A program made the translations under genes and the position numbers. Below the pieces are notes generated by a model that saw only the letters and a program-made list of their open reading frames with translations, was not told the origin of the DNA and searched no databases. Below, one piece after another: positions 22,301 through 31,172 of a stretch of 64,000 nt of DNA. Source of the stretch: an uncultured Oscillospiraceae bacterium (GTDB taxonomy: Bacteria > Bacillota > Clostridia > Oscillospirales > Oscillospiraceae); contig CABVDR010000001.1 in the NCBI GenBank assembly GCA_902497145.1, positions 1-64,000 of the forward strand, in the 5' to 3' direction. Numbering within the stretch: position 1 is the first letter of the stretch; every line of letters begins with the position of its first letter.

Positions 22301-24292
22301 TTAGTCCTGGAAGAAAGTGGTGTCGTCCCGCAGGGTGAAGCGGGCCACCAGTTCCTTGAGCAGCTGGGACTGGCCGGACAGCTCTTCGCTGGCGGCGGCG
22401 GACTCCTCGGCGGTGGCGGAGTTGGTCTGCACCACGCTGGAGATCTGGTCGGTGCCCTCGGAGACCTGGCGGATAGAGTCGGTCTCGGTGACGATATTTT
22501 CCGCCACCTGGTTCATAAGACCCACGGCATCCTTGGCCAGCTCCACCGTCTGATCCAGGGCCTGGCTCACCTCGTCGGTGAGAACGTTGCCCCGCTCCAC
22601 GTTGCTCATGGAGTGCTCGATCATTTCCTTGGTCTGCTTAGCGGCCTGGTCGGACTTGGAAGCCAGGCTGCGTACCTCGTCGGCCACCACGGCAAAGCCC
22701 TTGCCGGCGCTGCCGGCCCGGGCGGCCTCCACGGCGGCGTTCAGGGCCAGAATGTTGGTCTGGAAGGCGATGTTCTCAATGGCCGCAATGATCTGGCCGA
22801 TCTCCTGATGGCCCTGGAAGATGTCGGACATGGCCTGCTTCAGCTCGCCCATCTTATCGTTGCAGGCCGCCACATGGGCCCCCGCCTGATTGGCCTTGTC
22901 CTGGGCCTGCTGGGCTGCCATGGTGTTGTCGCTGGCAGTCGTGTTGATGTCGTTGATGGTGGCCGCCAGCTCCTGGACAGAGCTGGCCTGCTCGGTAGCG
23001 CCCTGTGCCAGTGCCTGGGCGCCGGAGGAGACCTGCTCAGCGCCAGAGGAGACCTGCTCAGCGGCGGTGTTGATCTGAGACATGGTGTCGCTCAGACCGC
23101 GCTCCAACTCCTGGAGGGTAGACAGTACCGCGCTCATGTCGCCCACATAGAGCTCACGGTTCTTCGAGCGGGCATTGAGATTGCCCTGGGAGATCTCTCC
23201 CAGCAGATAGCCTATGTCCTCAATGATGCCCTGCAGGACATGGACGATCTGATTGGTGGCATCGGTGAGCAGGCCGATCTCATCCTTGCGGTTGAACTCC
23301 GGCACAGGAGAGGTGAGGTCGCCCTCCTGCAGCAGCTGCAGGCGATGGGCGCACTCCCGGATGGGCTTGCCCAAGCTGTTGGCAATCCGGATGGAGATAA
23401 CCACAGCCAGAACCACTACCACAGCCACCAGCACTGCGATGATCACAATGTTGCGGTAGGTGCTGCCCATGAAGTCGGACACGGGAGCAGTAACGCCCAG
23501 GCTCCAGCCGTCGGTGCCGGAGACAGGGGCATAGGCCAGGTACTTGGACACGCCGCCGATGCGGTAGGAGCCAAAGCCGCTCTCGCCCGAACGCATCTGG
23601 GTGTGCATAGAGGCCAGGCTTTTCAGGCTGGAATCGCTTTGAGCCTCCTGCTCAATGTTCTGGTTGCAGATGGTGTCCATGGTGGTGTCGGCGATGGTGT
23701 TGCCGTCCTTGTCCAGCATGTAGGCGCCGCCGTTATCGCTGATCTTAATGGCGGACATGATGTCGTTGAGGAATTCCTCGTCGGGGACGAAGTAGACCAC
23801 GCCCACGATCTGACTGCCCTGAATTCCGTTCTGCCACAGCGGGGCGGCTACCATGATAGACAGCTCACCGGTGATCTTGCTGATGGTAGGTGTCGAAATC
23901 CAGGTGTTGCCCTGGATGGCCTGCTGGAAGTATTCCCGGTCAGAGTAGTTGTTGCCGTCAAACAGGCTCACGCCATTGGCAGACAGCACATTGCCCCGGG
24001 CCATGCCGTAGTGGGATACCCAGGAATCCAGCAGAGATTGCTTCTCTGCCACAGAGACCGTGGCATCGCTGAGCTTAGGGACCATGCCCAGGGCCTCCAC
24101 CGCGTTCTCATAGGAACGCAGCTGATAGGTGACACGCTGGGCTGTCTCATAGGCGGTGGCGGCCATCGTTTGCTCCAGAATGCTTTGGCTGCTGGAATAG
24201 CTGGCGAAGATTCCCACGCCGCCGCAGACCAGTGCGGCAATGCCAGCTAGAGCCAAAAAGCAGATCAGGAGTTTTTGACGAATGCTTTTCAT
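22301..24292 (-). CDS. Methyl-accepting chemotaxis protein with dCache-like sensor
   Basis: ATG 24292 follows GGGGGAGGAG by 9 bases and gives 663 residues. There is an N-terminal membrane helix (about residues 8-28), an external Cache-type domain (with WVSHYGMARGNVLSANGVSLFDGNNYSDREYFQQAI and STPTISKITGELSIMVAAPL), a second membrane helix (about 285-305, VIIAVLVAVVVVLAVVISI), HAMP and the signalling helices. The tip ENIAFQTNILALNAAVEAARAG and AVVADEVRSLASKS are canonical. Receptors of this class sense small organic ligands; the ligand is unknown. No CheR-docking pentapeptide ends the protein. A sigma-28-type site lies upstream. Confidence 0.96.
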   Translation of the reverse strand: MKSIRQKLLICFLALAGIAALVCGGVGIFASYSSSQSILEQTMAATAYETAQRVTYQLRSYENAVEALGMVPKLSDATVSVAEKQSLLDSWVSHYGMARGNVLSANGVSLFDGNNYSDREYFQQAIQGNTWISTPTISKITGELSIMVAAPLWQNGIQGSQIVGVVYFVPDEEFLNDIMSAIKISDNGGAYMLDKDGNTIADTTMDTICNQNIEQEAQSDSSLKSLASMHTQMRSGESGFGSYRIGGVSKYLAYAPVSGTDGWSLGVTAPVSDFMGSTYRNIVIIAVLVAVVVVLAVVISIRIANSLGKPIRECAHRLQLLQEGDLTSPVPEFNRKDEIGLLTDATNQIVHVLQGIIEDIGYLLGEISQGNLNARSKNRELYVGDMSAVLSTLQELERGLSDTMSQINTAAEQVSSGAEQVSSGAQALAQGATEQASSVQELAATINDINTTASDNTMAAQQAQDKANQAGAHVAACNDKMGELKQAMSDIFQGHQEIGQIIAAIENIAFQTNILALNAAVEAARAGSAGKGFAVVADEVRSLASKSDQAAKQTKEMIEHSMSNVERGNVLTDEVSQALDQTVELAKDAVGLMNQVAENIVTETDSIRQVSEGTDQISSVVQTNSATAEESAAASEELSGQSQLLKELVARFTLRDDTTFFQD

Positions 24293-24358
24293 AATGATAT
24301 TTCTCCTCCCCCATTGCTCTCCATTGCTCATGGCGAGTTATAGTAATATCCATAATGA

Positions 24359-24385
24359 GTATCGACAAGAACTGGCAAAAAGTTA
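24359..24385 (-). promoter_or_regulatory. Sigma-28-type promoter of the chemoreceptor gene
   Basis: On the minus strand TAACTTTT (24385-24378), 11 bases, GTCGATAC (24366-24359), about 60 bases before the ATG at 24292. Confidence 0.6.
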
Positions 24386-24407
24386 AAGGGGGAAATGTGA
24401 AATAAAT

Positions 24408-24454
24408 GAAAAAAACGGAAGGAGCCGCGGATTCAATAGCCGCGGCTCCTTCCG
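24408..24454 (-). terminator. Rho-independent terminator after the lipoprotein gene
   Basis: A perfect 15-bp stem (24416-24430 with 24440-24454, 9-base loop) followed on the minus strand by a run of T (A-run 24408-24415). It separates the lipoprotein gene from the chemoreceptor downstream. Confidence 0.9.
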
Positions 24455-24522
24455 CTTGCTCCTAAGAGCACACAGAATGGAAGAAAAGTAGGAAAAAACA
24501 GCCGGGAAACCGGCAGTTTGAT

Positions 24523-25236
24523 TTACGATAAGGGAGAGACTTCTCCAGTGGCCCGATCCAGCTTGTACACCTGCAGAGCAGGGACTGTGAGCAGGTAGCT
24601 GCCCCGGTACTGGTGGTCGGTGGCGGCATAGACGTTCAGCAGCAGGCAGGGCTGGTCATCCAGAAGGACGGTTCCTTCCTGAGGGTAGACCAGGTACTCG
24701 GACATGGAGCTGCCGGTTAGCCCCAGCTGAGAGGGAGACATAGCTTCCAACAATGCGGCGGCCTCGTCCAGGGTGATGGACTGATCCTCCTGGGGCTGGG
24801 GCATGGCATCCGCATCTGCCAGGGATGGGGTGACGGAGCAGGAGGTCTCCTCCCACTGGATGGTGAGTAAGAACAGCTGCTCACTGTCCTCCAGTTCCTT
24901 GGCTGCCAAAGCCTGACCGGAGGAGGCGGTAAAGTCCGGGGCGCCGCTGGTCTCCGAGTCGGTAGCAATGGTGCACTGCTGGTCCGATTCCAGGGCCTGG
25001 GTGTACTCTTTGGCAATCTCACCGCCGTTAGACAGACCGGAATAAACGTAGGTGACCGCGTTATCTTCGCCGGTGGTCTCTTCGAACTGCACATTTTCCA
25101 GGGTGACCAGCGCGGTAAGGGAGGGCATGGTCTCCTCCTCCAAAGTATACTCCTGAGGAGGCTCCTTGGAGCCGCCGCAGGCGGTAAGCAGCAGCACAGC
25201 CAGAAGGGGCGCCGCCGCCTTGATCAGTTGCTTCAC
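24523..25236 (-). CDS. Putative lipoprotein
   Basis: The 237-residue product has a lipoprotein signal peptide with lipobox L-T-A-C and modified Cys20, then an acidic stretch. I do not recognise the globular part. It has ENVQFEETTGEDNAVTYVYS, an S/T-rich middle, and a C-terminal SEYLVYPQEGTVLLDDQPCLLLNVY ... GSYLLTVPALQVYKLDRATG beta region, which resembles PepSY/PASTA-like small surface domains only loosely. The GTG start overlaps the stop of the FtsA-like gene (GTGA), so the two are translationally coupled. It is probably anchored outside the membrane next to whatever structure the FtsA-like protein builds. Confidence 0.8.
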   Translation of the reverse strand: MKQLIKAAAPLLAVLLLTACGGSKEPPQEYTLEEETMPSLTALVTLENVQFEETTGEDNAVTYVYSGLSNGGEIAKEYTQALESDQQCTIATDSETSGAPDFTASSGQALAAKELEDSEQLFLLTIQWEETSCSVTPSLADADAMPQPQEDQSITLDEAAALLEAMSPSQLGLTGSSMSEYLVYPQEGTVLLDDQPCLLLNVYAATDHQYRGSYLLTVPALQVYKLDRATGEVSPLS

Positions 25237-27128
25237 GGATTGTTCACCTCGTCCTCATAGCCAATGCTGACCTGATCCCCAGCCTGGAGCACCTGCTGGA
25301 ACAGGCACTCCCCGCCGTTGAGCCGCAGGGACACCGGCCGCTGAAGATGCTGAAAATCGATCCCGGTACGTTCCAGCAGATCCATCACGTAGTAGGGGGC
25401 ACCGTCCGGCTTGGCGGGCAGGGTGATGGGCTGACCGTTGAGAAAGACGGACATGGCGGCTGCCCGTTGGGGCTGGGGCGGAGGGACCGGAGCAGCCGGA
25501 GCAGCCGGTGCCGGAGCGGCAGGGGGCTCGTCGCCCCGGGTCACCACCACAAAGGCCCCGGAGGGAACCTCCTGGTCCGGATCGGGACGGGTACCATTGA
25601 CCAGAATGGCCGGAGCGTCCAGGCGCTTGGCCAGCTGGGCGGCGGTGAGGCGGCAGTCCGCCCCCGCCTGAGCGGGGACAAAGTCTACCACGTCGCCGGC
25701 GTGGACCAGGGAGGAGGGCTGGGCCTCCTGGCCGTTGATATGCAGCTGGGCTGGCTTGGCAGGCTGACCGTGGTAAATGGTTCGGCGGCCGTCCACCTGA
25801 AGGATCAGGGGCTTTCCCGTTTTGCCCAGCAGATCAAAGTAGGAATACCCGTTCATCATCAGCAGATCCATGGCGGACAAATCGCCGCTGCGGAAGAGCT
25901 TGGCCCGGGTGCCGTTGAGGGTAACCTGGCAGCTGTCGTTGATGAGCCCCAGGCCAGCCGACACGGCAATGCCCAGGGGGGTGGTAAGCTCCGGGTCCTC
26001 CAGGGAGAGGACATCGGAGAAGGCGGAGGTCTTAAAGTGGCCGCCCGCCACCGACACCCGTCTGGGGTCCATACCCAGAGCGTCGGCTACCTTTTCCTGC
26101 AGGCCGGACAGCTTGCTGCCGCCGCCAGCCAGAAACAGGGCGGAGGGGGCGGAGCCGTTCAGGTTGACCACCCGCTGGGCAATCTCCTTGGCCAGCAGCT
26201 GGGCGGCAGGTTCCAGGGCGGACTGGGCCTGCTGACAGGTACAGGTCTGCTCCTGTCCCAGAATGTCAGTAAAAGCCAGGGTATCCGATTCGCCCAGCTG
26301 GGACTTCATCCGCTCGGCGGTGGTGTAGTCTACCAGATATTCCTTCATGAGGGCCTCGGTGATCTCGTCGCCGGCCACCGTGGCCATGGTGTAGCCCACC
26401 ACGCTGCCCTCCCGGCATACGGCAATATCCGATGTGCCGGCCCCAATGTCCACCAGACACAGGTTTAACAGGCGCAGGTCAGCGGGGATGGCGGCGTTCA
26501 GGGCGGCAATGGGTTCCAGGGTGAGACTGGCTACCTCCAGGCCTGCCTGACGCATCACCGCGTACAGGCTGTCCACCACGCCGCTGGGCAGGAAGGTGGC
26601 CACCACCTGGGCCTCCAGCCGGCGGCCGGTGTGGCCCAAGAGGGTGGTGAGGGGGTAGCCGTCCAGCGTGTACTGGATGGCGGTGTAGCCCACCAGCAGA
26701 AGCTGCTGGCCGGAGTCAGCCTCCTCCCCCCGGATAGCCTGCTCAGCCTCAGCCACTGCGGCGGCCTCCAGCTGGGCAATCAGGGCCTCGGTGATGGGCT
26801 CAGGGGCGGACAGCTCCCGCAGGGCGTGGCCCTGCTCGGTGCGCAGAGCCCGCCCGGCGGCGGCTACACAGGCCCGCTCCAGCTTGCAGCCGGCGTCCTG
26901 TTCCAGACGGTCGGTAACGGTGCGTACCGCGGCGGCCACCTGGGCAATGTCTTCAATCTGCCCGTCCATCATCGCCCGGTGAGTATGGAGAAGCTTTTCC
27001 ATCGCCAGAACCTGAACCTTGTCCTCCACCGTTTTGGCCAGCAGTCCGATGACGCTCCGGGTTCCAATGTCCAGCGCGTAGATCAGGTCCTGGCTTTGTG
27101 CTGTTGGGGGCCGTGTGGTATCTGACAT
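25233..27128 (-). CDS. FtsA/PilM-like actin-fold protein with long C-terminal extension
   Basis: The 631-residue protein has the actin/FtsA signature motifs: phosphate-1 LIYALDIGTRSVIGLLA (residues about 15-31), a 1C-like subdomain, phosphate-2 LVDIGAGTSDIAV and adenosine motif LFLAGGGSKLSGL. The fold ends near residue 395. A further about 235 residues follow with TINGQ-type beta segments, a PAPAPAAPAAPV linker and a final QPITLPAKPDG domain. Bona fide FtsA proteins are about 420 residues and end in an amphipathic membrane helix, which is not seen here. The neighbours are chemoreceptors and a lipoprotein, not ftsZ, so a division role is doubtful. Confidence 0.82.
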   Translation of the reverse strand: MSDTTRPPTAQSQDLIYALDIGTRSVIGLLAKTVEDKVQVLAMEKLLHTHRAMMDGQIEDIAQVAAAVRTVTDRLEQDAGCKLERACVAAAGRALRTEQGHALRELSAPEPITEALIAQLEAAAVAEAEQAIRGEEADSGQQLLLVGYTAIQYTLDGYPLTTLLGHTGRRLEAQVVATFLPSGVVDSLYAVMRQAGLEVASLTLEPIAALNAAIPADLRLLNLCLVDIGAGTSDIAVCREGSVVGYTMATVAGDEITEALMKEYLVDYTTAERMKSQLGESDTLAFTDILGQEQTCTCQQAQSALEPAAQLLAKEIAQRVVNLNGSAPSALFLAGGGSKLSGLQEKVADALGMDPRRVSVAGGHFKTSAFSDVLSLEDPELTTPLGIAVSAGLGLINDSCQVTLNGTRAKLFRSGDLSAMDLLMMNGYSYFDLLGKTGKPLILQVDGRRTIYHGQPAKPAQLHINGQEAQPSSLVHAGDVVDFVPAQAGADCRLTAAQLAKRLDAPAILVNGTRPDPDQEVPSGAFVVVTRGDEPPAAPAPAAPAAPVPPPQPQRAAAMSVFLNGQPITLPAKPDGAPYYVMDLLERTGIDFQHLQRPVSLRLNGGECLFQQVLQAGDQVSIGYEDEVNNP

Positions 27129-27173
27129 CAGATAGCCAACTCCTTTCCTGAAAACCGGGCGCTTTGCCCGAAC

Positions 27174-28937
27174 TTAATACTTGCTGAAGCGATTCTCATC
27201 CGCCGAGGTGCTCATTGCGGGCACGGAAGGGGCAGCGTCGGTGTGGTCGGGCTCGTAGGAGAAGCCGGAGACTCCCTTCAGGCGGAACCGCTGGACCATC
27301 TGCTTCATCATAACGGCCTGAGAGGACAGCTCCTCGCTGGCGGCAGCGGACTCCTCGCTGGTGGCGGAGTTGGTCTGCACCACGCTGGAGATCTGATCCA
27401 CGCCCACGGTGAGCTGCTCAATGGCCTCGGCCTCGGAGATGGTGTTCTCGGCCAGCTTATCCATATACTCGATGGCAGCGCCAGCGCACTCCACCGTCTT
27501 CTGCATGTTCGCATCCACATCCTCCACCAGCGCGTCGCCGTGCTCCACAGCGGACAGGGAGGACTCGATGAGCTTCTTGGTCTGCTTGGCGGCGTGGTCA
27601 GACTTGGAGGCCAGGTTGCGCACCTCGTCGGCCACTACGGCAAAGCCCTTGCCGGCGCTGCCGGCCCGGGCGGCCTCCACGGCGGCGTTGAGGGCCAGAA
27701 TGTTGGTCTGGAAAGCGATATTCTCAATGGTCTCGATGATCTTGCCAATGTCCTTCTGACCGGCCAGGATCTCGCCCATAGCTTTGCGCATCTCCTGCAT
27801 GCGATCGTTGCTGATCCGCACTTGGTCGGCGGCCTGATCGGCCTTCTCCTTGGCGGTCTGAGCGGTCTTGCGGTTCTCCTGGGCGGAGTGCTCCAGGTCA
27901 TTGATGGTGGCGGACAGCTCCTCTACGGCGCTGGCCTGCTCTGTGGAGCCCTGGGCCAGGGCCTGGGAGCCGGTGGACACCTGGTCGGCGCCGGCGGCTA
28001 CCTGATCGGCGGCCTGCAGGATGCTGCCCATGGTGTCATTCAGCTGCTCCAGCAGGTACTCAATGTTCTCCTTGATGGGAGAGAGCTCACCGGGGTAGTT
28101 CTGGCTGACAGAGCAGGACAGATCGCCGTCGGCCAGATGCTTGGTCACAGAGACGATGTCCTCGATGGCGTTGTGCAGCACCTGCTGGGAGGTACGCACG
28201 GCGTTGCAGATACCGCCGATCTCGTCCTTGGATTCATAGTCCAGGACATAGGACAGATCGCCCTGGCTGAAAGCCACCACGGATTCCTCGGCCTTGTGCA
28301 GGGGAACCACGATGGAGCGCACCACGTATACGTTCAGGGACAGGCCCACAACAAAGCTGATCACGACAATCACGATCAGAATGACGATGTCCCGGGTGAT
28401 CTGACTTTGCAGTGCATCAATCTGCTGGGTGCTCTGGGTATCCAGCTGGGCAATCAGGGACTCACCGGTGGAAACCGCCTGATTGAGCTTGGGAGAGCAC
28501 TGGTTCTGGATCAGCTGATTGGCCTGGGCAGAGTTGCCGGTCTGAAGGGCCTGGGAGATGTCTGCAAAAACGGACTCCCAATCCTGAATCGCCTGGATGT
28601 ACTCGTTGGACAGGCTGTTGATGTCAGCGCCCAGATCGTGGGTTTGGATTTCCTTGATGGTGTTATCAAGGGTAGTGATGGAAGACTCGATCTGGTCCAT
28701 GGTGGAGGCGCTGTAACCAAACAGAGCCATATCCCGCAGCTGGCGGGCGATGGAGTTGACCTGCATTTCACTCTCCTGTACAGCGCTGGTCACATCGACT
28801 TGACCGTCCAGGATATCATCGTAGCTGCTGCGCGTGCTGGTGATGGTCTGAATGGAAAGGATGATCAACACCAGGGACAACAGCAGCGTGATGCCCACGG
28901 AAATCAACATTTTGGTTCCGACTCGTTTGTTTCTCAT
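27174..28937 (-). CDS. Methyl-accepting chemotaxis protein, 4-helix-bundle sensor
   Basis: ATG 28937 follows GGGAGGA by 8 bases and gives 587 residues (a reading starting at 28964 has no site). There is a membrane helix at about residues 10-30, a helical ligand domain of 4HB type (DDILDGQVDVTSAVQESEMQVNSIARQLRDMALFGYSAS), a second membrane helix (about 185-210, RDIVILIVIVVISFVVGLSLNVYVV), HAMP and a signalling domain with the canonical tip ENIAFQTNILALNAAVEAARAG. The ligand is unknown. It lies 45 bases upstream of the FtsA-like gene and could be co-transcribed with it. No sigma-28 site was found upstream. Confidence 0.95.
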   Translation of the reverse strand: MRNKRVGTKMLISVGITLLLSLVLIILSIQTITSTRSSYDDILDGQVDVTSAVQESEMQVNSIARQLRDMALFGYSASTMDQIESSITTLDNTIKEIQTHDLGADINSLSNEYIQAIQDWESVFADISQALQTGNSAQANQLIQNQCSPKLNQAVSTGESLIAQLDTQSTQQIDALQSQITRDIVILIVIVVISFVVGLSLNVYVVRSIVVPLHKAEESVVAFSQGDLSYVLDYESKDEIGGICNAVRTSQQVLHNAIEDIVSVTKHLADGDLSCSVSQNYPGELSPIKENIEYLLEQLNDTMGSILQAADQVAAGADQVSTGSQALAQGSTEQASAVEELSATINDLEHSAQENRKTAQTAKEKADQAADQVRISNDRMQEMRKAMGEILAGQKDIGKIIETIENIAFQTNILALNAAVEAARAGSAGKGFAVVADEVRNLASKSDHAAKQTKKLIESSLSAVEHGDALVEDVDANMQKTVECAGAAIEYMDKLAENTISEAEAIEQLTVGVDQISSVVQTNSATSEESAAASEELSSQAVMMKQMVQRFRLKGVSGFSYEPDHTDAAPSVPAMSTSADENRFSKY

Positions 28938-29025
28938 TGTGTGGTTCCTCCCGATTGCTATCATTTTTGGTTGCTATGATAAAATCCTGACTGAAGATTC
29001 AGACGGGATGCTGCGAAACAAAGGC

Positions 29026-29736
29026 CTAGACCACGTCGCCGTAGCGGCCCTTCTGTACGTCGCCCAGAATGGACCCGTCCACCAGGGTAATGACCCGGCG
29101 GCGCATAAGGTTGACAAATTTTTTCGCATGGGATGCCATGATGACGGTGACGCCGTGGTGGTTCAGTTCCGATAAGAACAGGAACATATCCCAGGCGGTG
29201 TCCTCGTCCAGATTGGCAGTGAGCTCATCCAGCACTAAGATGTCCGGATTGTTGATGATGGCCCGGGCCAGCTCCACCCGGCGGCACTCCCCCATGGACA
29301 GCTCCACGGGATAGTGGTCGGCGGCATCGCCCATGCCCACCATGTTCAGCGCCTTCTGCACCCGCTTATCGGGAGCCATGTGGACCCGGCCCCGCCCCAG
29401 CTGAGCGACAGTGGACAGGTTTTCCTGAATGGTCCGCTTCCGGATGAGGGAGGGGAACTGGGGGACATAGCCAAAACGCAGGCGCCGGTTTTGGCGCTGG
29501 CGCTGGGACAGGCGGTTGACGTTGACACCATCCAGACAGACCGTGCCCCGGGAGGGCTGGGTCTCGTAGGCGATGAGCTGCAGCAGGGTGCTCTTTCCCG
29601 CGCCGCTGCTGCCGGTGATAAAGACGAACTCCCCCTGCTCAATGGTGAGATCCACCGAGCGGATGGCGTGTACCACCCTCTGCTCCGCGTCTTGGGTGTA
29701 GTCCTTACCGGCCCCTTCCAAACAAATCAGTGCCAT
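29026..29736 (-). CDS. FtsE-like ABC ATPase without a partner permease
   Basis: ATG 29736 follows AAGGAG by 9 bases, giving 236 residues. Walker A is GSSGAGKST, the Q-loop region GYVPQF, the signature LSMGECRRVELARA (the usual second Gly is Met), and Walker B ILVLDELTANLD. This is closest in style to FtsE (ATPase of the FtsEX complex that activates wall hydrolases). No FtsX-type permease is near. It is divergent from a C39-type peptidase gene 71 bases away and 88 bases upstream of a chemoreceptor. It could still pair with FtsX encoded elsewhere. Confidence 0.85.
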   Translation of the reverse strand: MALICLEGAGKDYTQDAEQRVVHAIRSVDLTIEQGEFVFITGSSGAGKSTLLQLIAYETQPSRGTVCLDGVNVNRLSQRQRQNRRLRFGYVPQFPSLIRKRTIQENLSTVAQLGRGRVHMAPDKRVQKALNMVGMGDAADHYPVELSMGECRRVELARAIINNPDILVLDELTANLDEDTAWDMFLFLSELNHHGVTVIMASHAKKFVNLMRRRVITLVDGSILGDVQKGRYGDVV

Positions 29737-29776
29737 AGATCCATTGCTCCTTGTGTACAACCACGAAAAAATTTGC

Positions 29777-29782
29777 TATAAT
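29777..29782 (+). promoter_or_regulatory. -10 element (extended) of the C39-type peptidase gene
   Basis: A perfect TATAAT preceded by TGC (extended -10) lies 26 bases before the ATG at 29808. No good -35 is visible (TGTACA at 17-base spacing). Confidence 0.5.
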
Positions 29783-29807
29783 CACGTTCACGACACGAAA
29801 AGGTGGC

Positions 29808-30701
29808 ATGAGAAGGTTGAGTGGGGAAAAAAAGCCTAAAAAGAAATACGGGCGTGTGCTGGGGGTGCTCCTGCTGGCCCTGGTATGTGTGGCCGGAGTG
29901 GAGCTGGCAGTGTGCCGGGTTATGGAACCGGCCCTGTTTCAGCGCATTACCCAGCCTGCTGTCCAGCTGGCCCACGGGGTGTGGGCACGGGGACAAAATC
30001 TGACTCAGCAGGTGCAAAGCGCCGTGGAGAGCCGCCGGCAGCAGGAGCAGCAACAGCAGGCCGCCCTGGTCAGCCAGGAGATCCAGGAGCCCCAGGAGGA
30101 CCCGGAAAGTCTGCTCCAGGACCCGGAAATCACCCGATTCTCCTCCCACCTGGGGCAGGAGGTGCTCACCGGCGGAGTGGTGGAGCTGGCCTACTTCAAC
30201 CAGGGCGAAGAGCCTTGGGCCAGTGCGGCCTTCGGCCCGGATCTTGTCAAGGGCTTTGGCTGCGGCCCCACCGCCATGTCCATGGTGGTCTCCACCTTGA
30301 GCGGCCAGGTAGTGGACCCGGCCAGGATGGCACAGCTTGCTGCCCAGCAGGGCTACTGTGCTCCGGGCAGCGGCTCCTATCTGTCCGTGGTGGAGGGAAT
30401 GGCCCGGTACTTCGGGCTGACCGCTCAGCCCTGCGGGGAAATCTCCGCCGGGGAACTGTGCCAGCGTCTGGCTTCCGGTCAGCTGATGGTGGCCCTGATG
30501 GGACCCGGGCACTTTACCACCGGCGGGCACTTTATCGTGCTCCGGGGGGCGACCCTCACCGGACAGGTGCTGGTGGCCGACCCCAACAGCCGGGAACGCA
30601 GCCTGGCCCTGTGGGAGCCCCAGCTTATTTTGGATGAATTGTCCGCCAGCCGCACCGACGGCGCACCTCTTTGGTGCTTTGCTGCCCTGGGCGGCGGATG
30701 A
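29808..30701 (+). CDS. Membrane-anchored C39-family-like cysteine peptidase
   Basis: ATG 29808 after AAGGTGG gives 297 residues. A basic N-terminus and membrane helix (about 14-36) anchor a Gln-rich linker (about 65-105) and a peptidase domain. In the domain, YFNQGEEPWASAAFG, KGFGCGPTAMSMV with Cys152, GGHFIVLRG with His241 and ADPN with Asp258 form a papain-type triad in the order of the peptidase C39-like family. The catalytic part faces outside the membrane. Substrate is not known; cleavage of a surface or secreted peptide is likely. The gene is single, with its own terminator. Confidence 0.85.
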   Translation: MRRLSGEKKPKKKYGRVLGVLLLALVCVAGVELAVCRVMEPALFQRITQPAVQLAHGVWARGQNLTQQVQSAVESRRQQEQQQQAALVSQEIQEPQEDPESLLQDPEITRFSSHLGQEVLTGGVVELAYFNQGEEPWASAAFGPDLVKGFGCGPTAMSMVVSTLSGQVVDPARMAQLAAQQGYCAPGSGSYLSVVEGMARYFGLTAQPCGEISAGELCQRLASGQLMVALMGPGHFTTGGHFIVLRGATLTGQVLVADPNSRERSLALWEPQLILDELSASRTDGAPLWCFAALGGG

Positions 30702-30708
30702 AACGGGG

Positions 30709-30748
30709 AGTGCCCCCTGTCGATGTTCGGTCGGCAGGGGGCGTTTTT
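30709..30748. terminator. Terminator between peptidase gene and fliT-like gene
   Basis: GC-rich stem GCCCCCTG / CAGGGGGC (arms about 30712-30719 and 30735-30742) followed by TTTTT on the plus strand. It is convergent with the minus-strand fliD-fliS operon, whose last gene ends at 30752. Confidence 0.8.
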
Positions 30749-30751
30749 GCG

Positions 30752-31162
30752 CTATTTCCCTTTCTTGCTGTAAAAGGAATGGGAGCCGCCCAAGCGGCTG
30801 CTTACCGCCTGATCTGCCCGGCGAACCCGCGCCAGAACCGTCCGGTTGCGCTGGGCCTGCTGGAGCAGGGCCTGCGCGGCGGGGGTGGGGGCATCACCGG
30901 AAAAGCGGCCGGAATTGAGCTGAGTGAGCAGTTTGGCGTCCTCCGGCGGAAGCTGCGCGCACTGCCGGTTGAGCATGGCCTGGTAGCCGGTGAGCCGCTG
31001 AATTTCCTCCAGACGCATGGAGAGGAACATCCGCACCGAAACCTGGTCTTGCCGGCTCACCGCCTGAGACAGCTCATCGGTGAGCTCGGCCACCTCGTTA
31101 AGGGAGGTGTACATCTTGCGCTGGATTGCAGTGGAGGCGGCGTAATCCTGATCCCTGATCAT
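30752..31162 (-). CDS. Putative FliT-like flagellar chaperone
   Basis: The 136-residue helical protein (MIRDQDYAASTAIQRKMYTSLNEVAELTDELSQAVSRQD) follows fliS by 10 bases on the same strand. A FliT/FlgN-type chaperone is common at this place. No diagnostic motif is visible; the helical region RMFLSMRLEEIQRLTGYQAML has the amphipathic form of an export chaperone. The C-terminus is basic. The call is from position and helicity. Confidence 0.6.
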   Translation of the reverse strand: MIRDQDYAASTAIQRKMYTSLNEVAELTDELSQAVSRQDQVSVRMFLSMRLEEIQRLTGYQAMLNRQCAQLPPEDAKLLTQLNSGRFSGDAPTPAAQALLQQAQRNRTVLARVRRADQAVSSRLGGSHSFYSKKGK

Positions 31163-31172
31163 GGCGGCCTCC

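Noticed and set aside
25233..29736. A division (ftsA/ftsE) cluster
   Set aside because: No ftsZ, ftsX, or other division genes; the FtsA-like protein is too long and lacks a terminal membrane helix.
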